Shown: positions 9,131-18,264, counted from the first letter of the stretch. The stretch is 64,000 nt of DNA from JASGMR01 sp963664675 (GCA_963664675.2 CAXXLB010000002.1:558001-622000); one strand, 5' to 3'. Notes: generated from the letters alone by a model not told the origin. Made by a program: numbers and translations.

Positions 9131-9997
9131 TCAGTTTTTAAATTGATCGTTTGCTTGTGAAAAAGAAATCTTTTTCTTTCTTTTTTCAAATGTACTCTTA
9201 ATAAAAATCGACACAAAATATGAAGCCCCCGCGAGCAGAATTATCGTTGCGCCGGATGCCACGTTGAATTCGTATGATAACAATAATCCAAAGAAACCGA
9301 AAAGCGCTCCCAGAAGAACCGACAATGCCATCATTTTTTTCAGGTTATACGTGAAAAGTCTTGCGATGGCCGGGGGAGCGGTGAGTAGAGCGATAACCAG
9401 AATCAATCCCACCACTTTGATCAAAACTACGACAGTCAAACCTATGAGTAAGAACATCAAATATTCCATGACAGCGGTTTTTAAACCGATCACGAAGGAA
9501 AATGTTTCATCGAATAAATAAGCCTTCCAGTAATTGAAAAAGGAAAAGATCGAAAAGGTCACGATTGTAACAAGAATCAGCATCATTAAAATATCCGTAT
9601 TGGAGACGGTCAAAATATCCCCGAAAAGATATGAAGTGATCTCGGGTGGATAGCCCGGAGTAATGGCTATGAATATTATTCCGAGAGCCATTCCTATTGA
9701 CCATAATATTCCGATAAAAGTGTCGGTGTTGGTGTTTGTTTTTCTTTTTATCGTTGCCACTGCCACAGAAGCCACTCCGGAAAATATTAGTGCACCTATT
9801 ATGGGTTCAAATCCCAGAAAATATCCCAGTCCTATTCCTCCAAACGAACTGTGAGCAATACCTCCACTCATCATAACGAGTCTTTTTTCTATTATGATCG
9901 TTCCCATCAATCCACATACTATACTGGATAGCAGGGCGGCGAATAAAGCGTTTTGCATGAAATTATAATTCAAAATTGCCTCAAGCACTTTTTTCAC
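9131..9997 (-). CDS. Metal ABC transporter permease (ZnuB/MntB family)
   Basis: A 288-residue integral membrane protein of the ABC-3 family with about eight hydrophobic segments (for example the glycine-rich first segment near 15-35 and VVLIKVVGLILVIALL near 190-205, the latter followed by the family landmark LTAPPAIARL). It starts with GTG 9997 behind AAAAGGG and overlaps the ATPase gene by 17 nt. It is the last gene of the fur-led operon. With the ATPase and binding protein upstream it should import a divalent metal, probably zinc given the Fur-family leader, though manganese or iron cannot be excluded. Confidence 0.9.
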   Translation of the reverse strand: MKKVLEAILNYNFMQNALFAALLSSIVCGLMGTIIIEKRLVMMSGGIAHSSFGGIGLGYFLGFEPIIGALIFSGVASVAVATIKRKTNTNTDTFIGILWSIGMALGIIFIAITPGYPPEITSYLFGDILTVSNTDILMMLILVTIVTFSIFSFFNYWKAYLFDETFSFVIGLKTAVMEYLMFLLIGLTVVVLIKVVGLILVIALLTAPPAIARLFTYNLKKMMALSVLLGALFGFFGLLLSYEFNVASGATIILLAGASYFVSIFIKSTFEKRKKKISFSQANDQFKN

Positions 9998-10775
9998 CCC
10001 TTTTATCGCTGTTGCCGTGGCTTTTTAAAATTCTGTGTGGTATACCGTGCGCTATCAGATCTACCGGACATCCATATGTTTTATCTATCGTGTTCTGTGT
10101 CAATTCAGGATTTCCATGATAATGAAGCGAAAAATTCATACAGGCAAGCGATTTGAAATAGGATGAAACCGCTTCTAAATCATGTGTAACGACAACGATA
10201 GTTATTTTTTTGTTGAGTTGTTTTAATATTTCAAATATCGAACTCCTTGAAGAAGAATCCACACTAGCTGTTGGCTCATCTAAAAGGATCAATTCGGGTT
10301 GAACAGCCAGCGCTCTCGCTATTAAAACTCTCTGGAGCTGTCCTCCAGAGAGTTGTCCTATCTGTCTTTTTCTGAAATCTATGAGTTCCAGTTCTTCAAG
10401 TATATTGATAGCAATTTCTTTATCCTCAGTTTTATACTTTTTGAACAGCGAGAAACCATTACCAAGTCTTGCCATGAGGATAACATCCATTACACTTATC
10501 GGAAATTTTCTGTCAAATGTCGATGCCTGGGGAACATATCCTATGATCGGTTTTTCTTCGGATTTGTATATATTTTTTCCTAAAACCTTAACAGTACCTT
10601 TTACGGGTCTATGCAACCCGAGGATAACTTTCAAAAGAGTACTTTTTCCACCTCCGTTTGGTCCGATTATTCCAAGGAATTCGCCCTTTTTTACCTGCAG
10701 GGATATATTATCTATAGCCCTTACGTTTTCGTAATCAGCACTGACATTTTTCAGATCAATTGCTATTTCGTTCAT
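9981..10775 (-). CDS. Metal ABC transporter ATP-binding protein (ZnuC-like)
   Basis: The cytosolic ATPase of the first metal importer, 264 residues. Walker A is GPNGGGKST (about 38-46), the signature is LSGGQLQR and Walker B/D-loop is LILLDEPTASVD, followed by a switch histidine in VVVTHD. The C-terminal extension of about 25 residues (YGCPVDLIAHGIPHRILKSH) is histidine-containing and seen in ZnuC-type proteins. It starts one nucleotide after the binding-protein stop, so translation is probably coupled. Confidence 0.9.
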   Translation of the reverse strand: MNEIAIDLKNVSADYENVRAIDNISLQVKKGEFLGIIGPNGGGKSTLLKVILGLHRPVKGTVKVLGKNIYKSEEKPIIGYVPQASTFDRKFPISVMDVILMARLGNGFSLFKKYKTEDKEIAINILEELELIDFRKRQIGQLSGGQLQRVLIARALAVQPELILLDEPTASVDSSSRSSIFEILKQLNKKITIVVVTHDLEAVSSYFKSLACMNFSLHYHGNPELTQNTIDKTYGCPVDLIAHGIPHRILKSHGNSDKRGEKSA

Positions 10776-10776
10776 T

Positions 10777-11613
10777 CTAATTCAATTCCTGATAGAATGT
10801 TTCGGCTATATTTTCTAAATTTGAAATATAATCCGCCGACAATGGATCGATCTTCAGACTTTTTCCACCGATCTCTTCGGCAAATGCGGTCGTTTGTTTG
10901 CTGTCAATTTCCGCCTGATAGAATATGACCTTTATATTTTCTTCCTTTGCGATATCGACCATTTCTTGCAGGGTCTTTGGTGTTGCATCTTTCCCACCTT
11001 TTTCCAGGGCGTACATATTCAGATTATAATCATCGGCGAAATAACCGAGGGACGGGTGGAAAATAAAAAAAGTCCTGTTGTTTATGTTCTCGGTTATTTC
11101 CTTGAGTTGCTCATCCAATTGGTAGAGTTCATTTTTATATTTTTCCGCATTGGATTTATAATATTCTTCGTTCTGAGGATCCAGGGCGGATAGCTCTTTC
11201 TGTATTGTATCTATCATGACTATTACCCTCTTCGGTGACATCCAGATGTGAGGATCCCGGCTCTCGGGCGAAAAGTACCTTGCAGGATAAACTTTTTCAA
11301 CTTCATCCTGAAGACTCACAACTTTCATATCTTCATTGAAGCTTGCAATTTGCGGGAGAATATTGGCTTTTTCAGTGGGTACTCCTAACGTAAAATATAT
11401 TTCCGCATCGGAAAACTGCATTAATTCCTTTGGAGTTGGCGCATAGTTTGCCGGACTGTACCCGGGAGGGATCATTGTGATTACCTCAACATTATCTCCG
11501 CCGACTTTTTTAACAAAGGTTTCCTGTGGGATTATAGAAACCACAACTACACTTTTTGAATAAAGGAAAACTACTGCTAACACGAATAAAAAAATTGAAA
11601 CTGTCTTTTTCAT
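10777..11613 (-). CDS. Metal ABC transporter substrate-binding protein (ZnuA/TroA family, atypical site)
   Basis: An exported cluster A-I binding protein, 278 residues from ATG 11613; its start shares one base with the fur stop (TGATG) and follows GAGGTGAT. Residues 1-20 form a signal peptide without a lipobox cysteine. Two expected metal histidines are visible (DPHIW and FHPSLGYF) and an acidic ligand may come from QAEIDSKQ. The first ligand, normally in a PHxY or PHxF motif, is replaced by SPANYAPTP, so the site has at most three standard ligands. Metal identity is inferred from context. Confidence 0.85.
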   Translation of the reverse strand: MKKTVSIFLFVLAVVFLYSKSVVVVSIIPQETFVKKVGGDNVEVITMIPPGYSPANYAPTPKELMQFSDAEIYFTLGVPTEKANILPQIASFNEDMKVVSLQDEVEKVYPARYFSPESRDPHIWMSPKRVIVMIDTIQKELSALDPQNEEYYKSNAEKYKNELYQLDEQLKEITENINNRTFFIFHPSLGYFADDYNLNMYALEKGGKDATPKTLQEMVDIAKEENIKVIFYQAEIDSKQTTAFAEEIGGKSLKIDPLSADYISNLENIAETFYQELN

Positions 11614-11999
11614 CAAATATCACCTCTTTTTTTTTGACATTTTTCGCACGTTCCTAAAAAATAGAAAACGTGATCATCGATATTGAAATTGAATTTTTTT
11701 GTCACGGCTTTCTGTAACTTTTCAGCCGCACAATCGTTGAAAACCATTATTTCATGACAGTCCTGACAATACAGGAAATGTTTATGCTGATTACTGCCGT
11801 AGAAATACTTTATAACAGACCCGAAGGAAACCGATCTGATTAATTTTTTAGATTGGAGGTATTCTATTCCTCTGTAAACGGTGGATAAATTGACATCCGG
11901 TCTCAATCTATCGTAAATTTGATCGGCATTCAGGGGCTTTTCACTGCTACAGATTAAATTGAAGATCTTTTTTCTGTTTTCAGTATATTTTTTCCCCAC
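11613..11999 (-). CDS. Fur-family metal-responsive repressor (Zur/PerR/Fur)
   Basis: A 128-residue winged-helix repressor. The N-terminal DNA-binding domain (YTENRKKIFNLICSS onward) contains the recognition segment LSTVYRGIEYLQ. The C-terminal half has the metal stretch NQHKHFLYCQDC and two CxxC pairs (CQDC and CEKC) that make the structural zinc site. As the first gene of a metal-import operon with an operator just upstream, it is probably an autoregulating zinc sensor. PerR or Fur specificity cannot be excluded from sequence alone. Confidence 0.9.
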   Translation of the reverse strand: MGKKYTENRKKIFNLICSSEKPLNADQIYDRLRPDVNLSTVYRGIEYLQSKKLIRSVSFGSVIKYFYGSNQHKHFLYCQDCHEIMVFNDCAAEKLQKAVTKKFNFNIDDHVFYFLGTCEKCQKKRGDI

Positions 12000-12014
12000 A
12001 TTCTCATCTCCTTA

Positions 12015-12069
12015 GCGAATGCAATTCATTTGCAAGATATATTCTACACTATTGTTTTTGTAAAATCAA
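12015..12069 (-). promoter_or_regulatory. Promoter and Fur-type operator of the metal ABC operon
   Basis: On the minus strand TTGATT (12064-12069) and TAGAAT (12041-12046) are separated by 17 bp. Immediately downstream lies an imperfect palindrome, GCAAATG-N5-CATTCGC (12015-12033), six of seven arm bases matching, between the likely transcription start and the ribosome site. The position fits repression by the Fur-family protein it controls. Confidence 0.65.
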
Positions 12070-12283
12070 GGATTTAATCGATCGGCTAAGATTTAATTCA
12101 ATAATTTTTTATAATTGTTACAATTCTTTAGAGTATTCCGGAAGCATAATTCATACCTTCAAGCCCAGAATATTTTATGAAAAGCCTTTTGAATAGAACT
12201 TACAAACTATCGGTTTCTTTGATTTTTTCAGGGTAAAAAAGAAAGAAAATAATAATATGAAATTTTTAAAGAATCTACGACAT

Positions 12284-13057
12284 TTATTTGAGATAAAGAC
12301 TCGTCACAGAAAAACCCGTTTTGAAACCCAAACTTTCATACAAAACTTTTGCATAGTTTCTATCTGTTACTGCGAGCAGAGCCTTACTGTAATTGAGTTT
12401 CTTTGCTTCGGACAAAGTTTTTTCAATCAGATTTCTTCCGATTCCTTTCCTTCTGAATTTTTTGAAAACAATCAAATCTCCTATCAGAAAAATATCTTTT
12501 TTTGATTTGATTCCTATGTTAATAATAAAGCCCTTCAAAGGATTTCCAAAACAAAAATTCAATTTATTCAAACACGCATCGTATTTATTGGAAACCAATA
12601 GATCGTAATAAAAATTTCTCGTTTTTTCCGGGCTGTCCAGCCTCAACATCATTCTATCGTATTTCGGGGTATCGTTATAAATATTCTCAGATAATCCTTC
12701 CAGTGATTCGAAGTTGAGATAGAAGAATTCTTCATCGTTTTTTTCTTCAAAATCGAATGATCTCAAATCGATTTCCATTTCGCTTCTGTTCAACAGAAAA
12801 TAATCTTTACCTTCCATATCATCCATTTTGAAGTCTTTAAAAACTATTTGTATAGAGGACTCTTTGAGATCTTTTTTAAGCTCTTCCGATAAGAAATCGA
12901 GTATTTTTCTTTTTTTCAGTTCCTCCAGAGATTCTCTTATTGACAGTCTTCCAAACCCGTAAGGGCCATCGATTCGTAAATCGGTCAATTCTGCGACACA
13001 TGACTCTTTGTCAAATACTTTCCATTCTTTTTCTTTTTTTGTGATATTCACAATCAT
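12284..13057 (-). CDS. GNAT-family N-acetyltransferase with N-terminal extension
   Basis: The frame opens at 13186, but ATG 13057 has a strong AGAGGAG ribosome site and follows the upstream gene by 8 nt, giving 257 residues. The C-terminal 110 residues hold the GNAT fold: LIGDLIVFKKFRRKGIGRNL includes the acetyl-CoA pyrophosphate motif (R/Q-x-x-G-x-G/A), and YAKVLYESLGFK is the usual last strand and helix. The N-terminal 140 residues are acidic and not recognised. Operon partner of the PLP enzyme upstream; the acceptor substrate is unknown, though an amino-acid-derived amine would fit. Confidence 0.8.
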   Translation of the reverse strand: MIVNITKKEKEWKVFDKESCVAELTDLRIDGPYGFGRLSIRESLEELKKRKILDFLSEELKKDLKESSIQIVFKDFKMDDMEGKDYFLLNRSEMEIDLRSFDFEEKNDEEFFYLNFESLEGLSENIYNDTPKYDRMMLRLDSPEKTRNFYYDLLVSNKYDACLNKLNFCFGNPLKGFIINIGIKSKKDIFLIGDLIVFKKFRRKGIGRNLIEKTLSEAKKLNYSKALLAVTDRNYAKVLYESLGFKTGFSVTSLYLK

Positions 13058-13065
13058 TCTCCTCT

Positions 13066-14220
13066 CTAGCAGCTTATTTTTTTGAAGGCTCTGGCTAAGT
13101 CTTCTGTCAGGAGTTCCGGTTCTTCCAATCCTATATGTATTCTTATTATTGCACTTTTTTCGTTCGCTGGATTTGTTGCAATACATGGAATGATAAGACT
13201 CTCGTATCCGCCCCAGCTAACGGCTTTTTTGAAAAATTTCAGGGTATTTGTGAAGTTTCTGATTTTATTCTCGTCCGTCGTTTTGAGTCTTATGCTCAAC
13301 AATCCCGAACCACCGCTCATCTGTTTTTTTGCCAGATCATATTGGGGATGGCTCTCGTGATAAGGATATATCACTTCTTTTATCTGAGGGCAATTTAACA
13401 GAAAGGAAATTATTTTTTGAGTACTCTTCATATGTCTTTCCATTCTTATCGGGAGTGTTCTTAATCCTCTCAGGAGTAACCAGGCTTCAAAGGGGCCGGG
13501 AATCGCGCCTATATTTAAAAATTCCGTTTTAAAAATATGATCGATATCATTCTTACTTCCGGTGACTATTCCTGCGACAACGTCGCTGTGACCTCCTATA
13601 TATTTACTCGCGGAATGAACGACTATATCGACCCCCATCTTTATTGGATTTTGAAAAATCGGAGTTGCCCATGAGTTATCTATAACGGTCTTTATATTTC
13701 TTTTTTTTGCGAACGACGTTATTTTCTTTATATCCTGTATTTTAAATGTGAAACTGGTGGGGCTTTCGAGGTAAATTAATTTTGTATTATCCTTTACCGA
13801 GTCGAATATTTCCCCGGTATTTTCTCCGTCCACGAAGATGGTCTCTATTCCGAATCTTTGCAGATATTCACCGAACAGTGTTTTTGTCCATCCATAACAA
13901 TCATTGACACATATGACCGAATCACCGCATTTCAGAAAAGCCATCGTGGCTGCAGAAATTGCGGCAATTCCCGAAGAAAAGAGTTTGGCACTCTCGGCGT
14001 ATTCGAGGGCGGCGACCTTCTTTTCGAGAACTTCAATCGTAGGGTTGTAACCCCTCGTGTAAATGTGGCTTTTTTCTTCATGACTCAACGCTTTTTTCAG
14101 TGAATCGTAATCTTCAAAAGAGAATATGGAAGTCTCGTAGATCGGAACACTCACAGGATTATAGTTGAAGTTTTCTTCTCCGTTGAAATTTATGATTTTT
14201 GAAATATTCTTTTCTCTCAC
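13066..14220 (-). CDS. Cys/Met metabolism PLP enzyme (cystathionine gamma-synthase / gamma-lyase family)
   Basis: A 384-residue fold-type I PLP enzyme. The Schiff-base lysine sits in HSASKYIGGHSD, preceded by the cofactor aspartate in VIDNSWATP; YTRGYNPT gives the tyrosine/arginine phosphate contacts. The open frame reaches 14310, but that upstream part crosses the terminator of the next operon; GTG 14220 has AGGAG 7 nt ahead and is the better start. Substrate specificity (gamma-synthase, gamma-lyase or beta-lyase) cannot be assigned confidently. Co-transcribed with the downstream acetyltransferase. Confidence 0.85.
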   Translation of the reverse strand: MREKNISKIINFNGEENFNYNPVSVPIYETSIFSFEDYDSLKKALSHEEKSHIYTRGYNPTIEVLEKKVAALEYAESAKLFSSGIAAISAATMAFLKCGDSVICVNDCYGWTKTLFGEYLQRFGIETIFVDGENTGEIFDSVKDNTKLIYLESPTSFTFKIQDIKKITSFAKKRNIKTVIDNSWATPIFQNPIKMGVDIVVHSASKYIGGHSDVVAGIVTGSKNDIDHIFKTEFLNIGAIPGPFEAWLLLRGLRTLPIRMERHMKSTQKIISFLLNCPQIKEVIYPYHESHPQYDLAKKQMSGGSGLLSIRLKTTDENKIRNFTNTLKFFKKAVSWGGYESLIIPCIATNPANEKSAIIRIHIGLEEPELLTEDLARAFKKISC

Positions 14221-14282
14221 GTCGGTGCTCCTTTTAATATTATTATATTTTAATAATATCATTATATCGTTCTTAAAGAGAT

Positions 14283-14317
14283 ATAAAAAGAGCACGAAGT
14301 TGGGCTTCATGCTCTTT
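14283..14317 (-). terminator. Rho-independent terminator of the second metal ABC operon
   Basis: AAAGAGCA-C-GAAG (14287-14299) pairs with CTTC-A-TGCTCTTT (about 14305-14317). On the minus strand the stem runs into T residues (14283-14289). It lies 20 nt past the binding-protein stop. Confidence 0.85.
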
Positions 14318-14338
14318 AGTCGATGAAACGGTTATTCC

Positions 14339-15235
14339 TCATTTTTCCATTATGGTATCATAGAAAGTGTTCACATTATGTATAAACGTTCCAATGTACG
14401 ATTCCTCAGGGGTGCCTATATCTCCCAATGAATCGGAATACAATTCTCCCCCCAGTTTGACATCGAACCCTCTGGCCTGGACGGAATCGATCAGAGCATC
14501 TATGTTTCTTTTAGGAATAGAATTTTCAAGGAATATCGCCGGTATTTTATTATCTACGATGAAATCGGCAAGATCTATGAGATCTGATGCGGCGATTTCT
14601 GAGGCGGTACTTATTCCCTGTAACCCTTTGACCTCGACTTCATACTCTCTTCCAAAATAATTAAAAGCATCGTGAGCGGTAATCAAAACTCTTTTTTCGG
14701 GGGGTATTTCGGATATTTTCTGTTCAATTTCCCTGTCCATTTCGTCAATCTTTTGAATGTATTCGAGGGCATTTTCCATATAAAAGTTTTTATTTTCCGG
14801 ATCAATCTCTCCCATTTTTTCAGTGGTTTTTAAAACGCATTTTTTCCATAAATCCGGGGAGAACCATATGTGCGGATCATGTGTACCTATATCATCGACG
14901 GTGATCAGGTCTTCTTCAGAAAGAGTGTCTCCGACGCCCAGGGAATTAATTCCGAGTCTGTCTAATTTTCCAAAGATTTCGGCCATTTTCCCTTCAAGGT
15001 GTAGTCCACCATAAACCACCAGATCGGCAGCAGCAATTTTTTTAGTATCTTTTGCACTGGCTTTATAAAGATGCGGATCAATTCCGGGACCCATAAGAAT
15101 ATTCAAATTGATCTTTTCTCCTCCGATGTTTTCAATCATATCTCCGAGTATGTTGGTCGTACAGACGATGTTCAATTTACCGAAAATAAAAACAGAAATA
15201 ATTGTTATTACGAATATAAAAAATATTTTTTTCAT
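14339..15235 (-). CDS. Metal ABC transporter substrate-binding protein (TroA/MntA-like)
   Basis: An exported 298-residue cluster A-I binding protein with a signal peptide (1-19). Expected ligands are present: His in GPGIDPHLY, His in HDPHIWFSP, His in ITAHDAFNYFG, and an acidic residue in AIFLENSIPKR. This complete set contrasts with the atypical protein of the first importer. Last gene of the operon ATPase-permease-permease-binding protein, with AGGAAGTGATTAA before ATG 15235. Manganese or zinc is likely; specificity cannot be read from the sequence. Confidence 0.9.
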   Translation of the reverse strand: MKKIFFIFVITIISVFIFGKLNIVCTTNILGDMIENIGGEKINLNILMGPGIDPHLYKASAKDTKKIAAADLVVYGGLHLEGKMAEIFGKLDRLGINSLGVGDTLSEEDLITVDDIGTHDPHIWFSPDLWKKCVLKTTEKMGEIDPENKNFYMENALEYIQKIDEMDREIEQKISEIPPEKRVLITAHDAFNYFGREYEVEVKGLQGISTASEIAASDLIDLADFIVDNKIPAIFLENSIPKRNIDALIDSVQARGFDVKLGGELYSDSLGDIGTPEESYIGTFIHNVNTFYDTIMEK

Positions 15236-15246
15236 TTAATCACTTC

Positions 15247-16368
15247 CTAAATTACCGAGAAAAATTCCTTCTTTTTTTGTGAAACAAAATTTTCTCCCTT
15301 CGATGTCAGTTTTAAATGATTCTCTTTTTCAGCAACCATTTCTTCGATTTTCAGATTGTTCAAAATGGCATTTGAAAAAACGGGGTTCCATTTAAAATGC
15401 CTTTGCAAGTGGCTGATTTCACTTTCAAAATCTTCATTTTCAGTTCCTTCATGATTGTTTAAATGAATCATGAGGGCCAATGATGCGAACTCGTATTTTT
15501 GCTTTTTTCTTCTTCTGATTACCGCGAACAATCCTCTTTCGGGCGAGAAGACGAAAGATAATAAAAAAGCGATTCCCAGTACTGTGGTTATAGATCCCGC
15601 TATAGATGAATCCAGTTCCAAAGCCAGATAATATCCTATAGTAGAGCTCACAGCACCAATTATCAGAGATAGAGTGATCATCCATTTCAAGTTTTCTGTG
15701 AGTAAATAAGCGCATGCGGCGGGTACAATCATGAATGCCACAACCAGAATAGACCCAACTGCGTCGAAAGCTCCCACGGCGGTGATAGAGACGGATGTCA
15801 TAAGGCCATAGTGAAGTAAAACCGGTGAAAAACCCAGTACGATTGAAATTGATTTGTCAAAGGTGGATAATTTGAGTTCTTTGAAAAACAACAGCATCAT
15901 GAAAAGATTTATTAGGAACAAAATTCCCATCACCCATGCCGCTCTTGGTCCCATATTTATATCTCCAATCCAGAAACGGTCGTAAGGGGTGAAGGCCAGC
16001 TCTCCGAGCAATACGGCATCGGTATCTATGTGAACATTCCTCGCGAACAGTGTTACTAAAATAACTCCAATGCTGAAGAAAAGCGGAAAGACCATTCCAA
16101 TGGCAGCGTCTTCCTTGATAAGCTGGTGTCTGTTAATCACTTCAACCAGAAATACCGTTAACAGACCGGTGAGGCCCGCCCCTATTATCAGCCAGGGAGA
16201 TGAAAGGTCCTGAGTCAGAAAGAATCCTATAACTATTCCGGGGAGAATAGCGTGGCCGATGGCATCACTCATCATCGACATCTTTCTCAAAACCAAAAAA
16301 ACGCCGGGAATAGAACAGGCGGCACTGACTAAAATTGCCGTTATTATAATATCAAAATCAGGATTCAT
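15247..16368 (-). CDS. Metal ABC permease with C-terminal winged-helix extension (TroD-like)
   Basis: A 373-residue protein. Residues 1-285 are an ABC-3 family permease (family landmark FMIVPAACAYLL; about eight membrane segments). After a basic linker (RRRKKQKYE) comes a soluble tail of about 80 residues reading like a DtxR/MntR-type winged helix (HLQRHFKWNP, then NAILNNLKIEEMV and KLTSKGENFV). It overlaps the preceding permease gene by 11 nt. Such tails are recorded in some bacterial manganese/iron permeases; whether this one binds DNA or senses metal is unknown. Confidence 0.85.
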   Translation of the reverse strand: MNPDFDIIITAILVSAACSIPGVFLVLRKMSMMSDAIGHAILPGIVIGFFLTQDLSSPWLIIGAGLTGLLTVFLVEVINRHQLIKEDAAIGMVFPLFFSIGVILVTLFARNVHIDTDAVLLGELAFTPYDRFWIGDINMGPRAAWVMGILFLINLFMMLLFFKELKLSTFDKSISIVLGFSPVLLHYGLMTSVSITAVGAFDAVGSILVVAFMIVPAACAYLLTENLKWMITLSLIIGAVSSTIGYYLALELDSSIAGSITTVLGIAFLLSFVFSPERGLFAVIRRRKKQKYEFASLALMIHLNNHEGTENEDFESEISHLQRHFKWNPVFSNAILNNLKIEEMVAEKENHLKLTSKGENFVSQKKKEFFSVI

Positions 16369-17461
16369 CTATTTCACCTCCCCTAATATCATTTTTTATG
16401 TAATTGAGTCCCTTCAAAGTGAGGGCCCATTTATCGCCCTTTTTTTCAATCAATCCCTCTCCTTCCGTTTTTTCCATACATCTTTTAATATTTTGGTTTT
16501 TCGGTAACCGAATTGAGATGACTGATAAATCATGAGGATGGTCAAAATTCCTGTGCTCAAGAGATAAATCATAGAAAGATTTTAAAAGAATTTTCATGGA
16601 AATCTCTCTTTTATTGCTCTTTCTTTCGAAATATTTCCACAGAATCCCATTCTTCTTTGCGAAGAAAACAGATACCAGGACAGCTGCAGAAAGTGCTATT
16701 ACGACGACGGGGCCCGTTGGAAGATTTTCAATAAATACACTCAGGTTAGCTCCAAAGAAACCTGAAATTGCTCCCAATATTCCGGCTATGAGAGTCATCC
16801 GACCGAGTTTATCGGTCCATTGCCTTGCGGCCACAGCGGGTGCAATCAGCATTGCACTGATCAATATGACTCCGACTATCTGCAACCCGATGACGATGGC
16901 AATTACGATTATAAATTTGAAAAGAGCATCAAAAAACCTGGTGGGTATTCCTATGGATTCCGCGTATTCAATATCAAAACTTATGACCTTCCAGACCTTC
17001 CAGAAGAGTAAAACGATTATAAATGCCGCCGATCCAAGAACTACCATGGTGACGATATCATTTATCAGAAGTGTTGCCGCCTGGCCGAATAAAAATTTAT
17101 CCAGTCCCGCCTGTGCGGTTTTTGGTTTTTTTTGTAAATAAGTTAAAAGCATCAACCCAAAACCGAAGAAAACGGAGAGCAATGTAGCCAGTGCGGTATC
17201 GAATTTTATCTTTGAATTTTTCACTATGAATTGAACCAGAAGTGTTCCGAGCCAGCCGGCGGCAATAGCGCCTGTTATTAAAACCAGAGCGTTCTTTTGA
17301 CCGGTGAACATAAAGGCCAGTACGATGCCCGGTAAAGCGGCATGCGATACTGCATCTCCGATCAGACTCTGCTTTCTAACTACTGCCAGGGTTCCGAGAG
17401 AACCACTGATAAGTCCCAGAATGGCTGAACCGAATGAAATTACCAACAGAGTGTAATTCAT
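16358..17461 (-). CDS. Metal ABC permease with C-terminal winged-helix extension (TroC-like)
   Basis: A 367-residue paralogue of the following permease with the same layout: ABC-3 membrane domain (to about residue 275; family landmark AMLIAPAVAARQW), basic linker (FERKSNKREIS), and a soluble tail of about 80 residues ending MEKTEGEGLIEKKGDKW and LTLKGLNYI, a winged-helix pattern. Three nucleotides separate it from the ATPase stop. Two different permeases imply a heterodimeric channel, as in TroCD and MntCD systems. Confidence 0.85.
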   Translation of the reverse strand: MNYTLLVISFGSAILGLISGSLGTLAVVRKQSLIGDAVSHAALPGIVLAFMFTGQKNALVLITGAIAAGWLGTLLVQFIVKNSKIKFDTALATLLSVFFGFGLMLLTYLQKKPKTAQAGLDKFLFGQAATLLINDIVTMVVLGSAAFIIVLLFWKVWKVISFDIEYAESIGIPTRFFDALFKFIIVIAIVIGLQIVGVILISAMLIAPAVAARQWTDKLGRMTLIAGILGAISGFFGANLSVFIENLPTGPVVVIALSAAVLVSVFFAKKNGILWKYFERKSNKREISMKILLKSFYDLSLEHRNFDHPHDLSVISIRLPKNQNIKRCMEKTEGEGLIEKKGDKWALTLKGLNYIKNDIRGGEIDES

Positions 17462-17464
17462 AAT

Positions 17465-18208
17465 CTATTCACCCTTTTCATCAAGGGATAATTGTAACGT
17501 AGATCCATAAGCTTTATGAAGATTTTCTGCGGTGTAAACTTTGTCTACAGGACCACATTCGACGAGTCTGATATTCAATATAGTGATCCAGTCAAAATAT
17601 TCTCTGATTGTCTGAAGATCATGATGAACTACTATAAGGGTTTTGTTTTTTTTCTTCATTTCCTTCAGAACATTTATAATGGCTTTTTCTGTTTTTGCAT
17701 CTACTCCCTGAAACGGTTCGTCCATGAAGTATATTTCAGCGTCCTGCATAAGGGCTCTGGCAAGAAAAACTCTCTGCTGCTGGCCGCCCGATAACTGGCT
17801 TATCTGTCTGTTCTGGAATCCGGTCAATCCAACCTTTTTCAACACTTCAAGAGCCTCTTCTTTGTCCTTTTTTGTTGGTCTTTTAATCCATCCCAGATAT
17901 CCGTATTTGCCCATGAGGGTGACATCCAGGACCGTCGTCGGAAAATCCCAGTCGACGCTTTCTCTTTGTGGAACGTACCCGATTCTTTTTCTCGCTTTTT
18001 TGTAAGGTTCACCAAAGAATTTCACTTCTCCTGCGATCGGATTGATTATTTCAAGCAAAGTCTTGATCAATGTGGATTTTCCCGCGCCATTTGGTCCTAC
18101 GACGGCCATCATGACTCCTCTTGGAATTTCCAGATCTATATCCCATAAAACAGGTTTTTCTCTGTATGCCACTGTTAAATCATTGACTTCGATTATTATT
18201 TCGTTCAT
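17465..18208 (-). CDS. Metal ABC transporter ATP-binding protein (TroB/MntB-like)
   Basis: The 247-residue ATPase that energises the second metal importer. Walker A GPNGAGKST (about 38-46), Q-loop GYVPQRESVDWDFP, signature LSGGQQQR and Walker B YFMDEPFQGVD are intact; the DWDFP element is characteristic of the Mn/Zn/Fe (TroB/SitB) branch. GGGAGG lies 6 nt before ATG 18208. First gene of the four-gene operon. Confidence 0.92.
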   Translation of the reverse strand: MNEIIIEVNDLTVAYREKPVLWDIDLEIPRGVMMAVVGPNGAGKSTLIKTLLEIINPIAGEVKFFGEPYKKARKRIGYVPQRESVDWDFPTTVLDVTLMGKYGYLGWIKRPTKKDKEEALEVLKKVGLTGFQNRQISQLSGGQQQRVFLARALMQDAEIYFMDEPFQGVDAKTEKAIINVLKEMKKKNKTLIVVHHDLQTIREYFDWITILNIRLVECGPVDKVYTAENLHKAYGSTLQLSLDEKGE

Positions 18209-18229
18209 AAAAGTACCTCCCTCTTTTAG

Positions 18230-18264
18230 ATTATAGCATCGTTATTTATAAAGAATATAAATAA
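18230..18264 (-). promoter_or_regulatory. Extended -10 promoter and inverted-repeat operator of the second metal operon
   Basis: On the minus strand TGCTATAAT (18230-18238) is an extended -10 element 22 nt before the ATG. Upstream, where a -35 would be, TTATTTATA (18242-18250) and TATAAATAA (18256-18264) form a perfect 9-bp inverted repeat with a 5-bp spacer. A metal repressor bound here would block polymerase. Confidence 0.55.

Noticed and set aside
13058..13186. N-terminal extension of the acetyltransferase
   Set aside because: It overlaps the upstream PLP gene in another frame, and ATG 13057 has a strong ribosome site.
14221..14310. N-terminal extension of the PLP enzyme
   Set aside because: It runs through the terminator of the second metal operon, and GTG 14220 is well supported.
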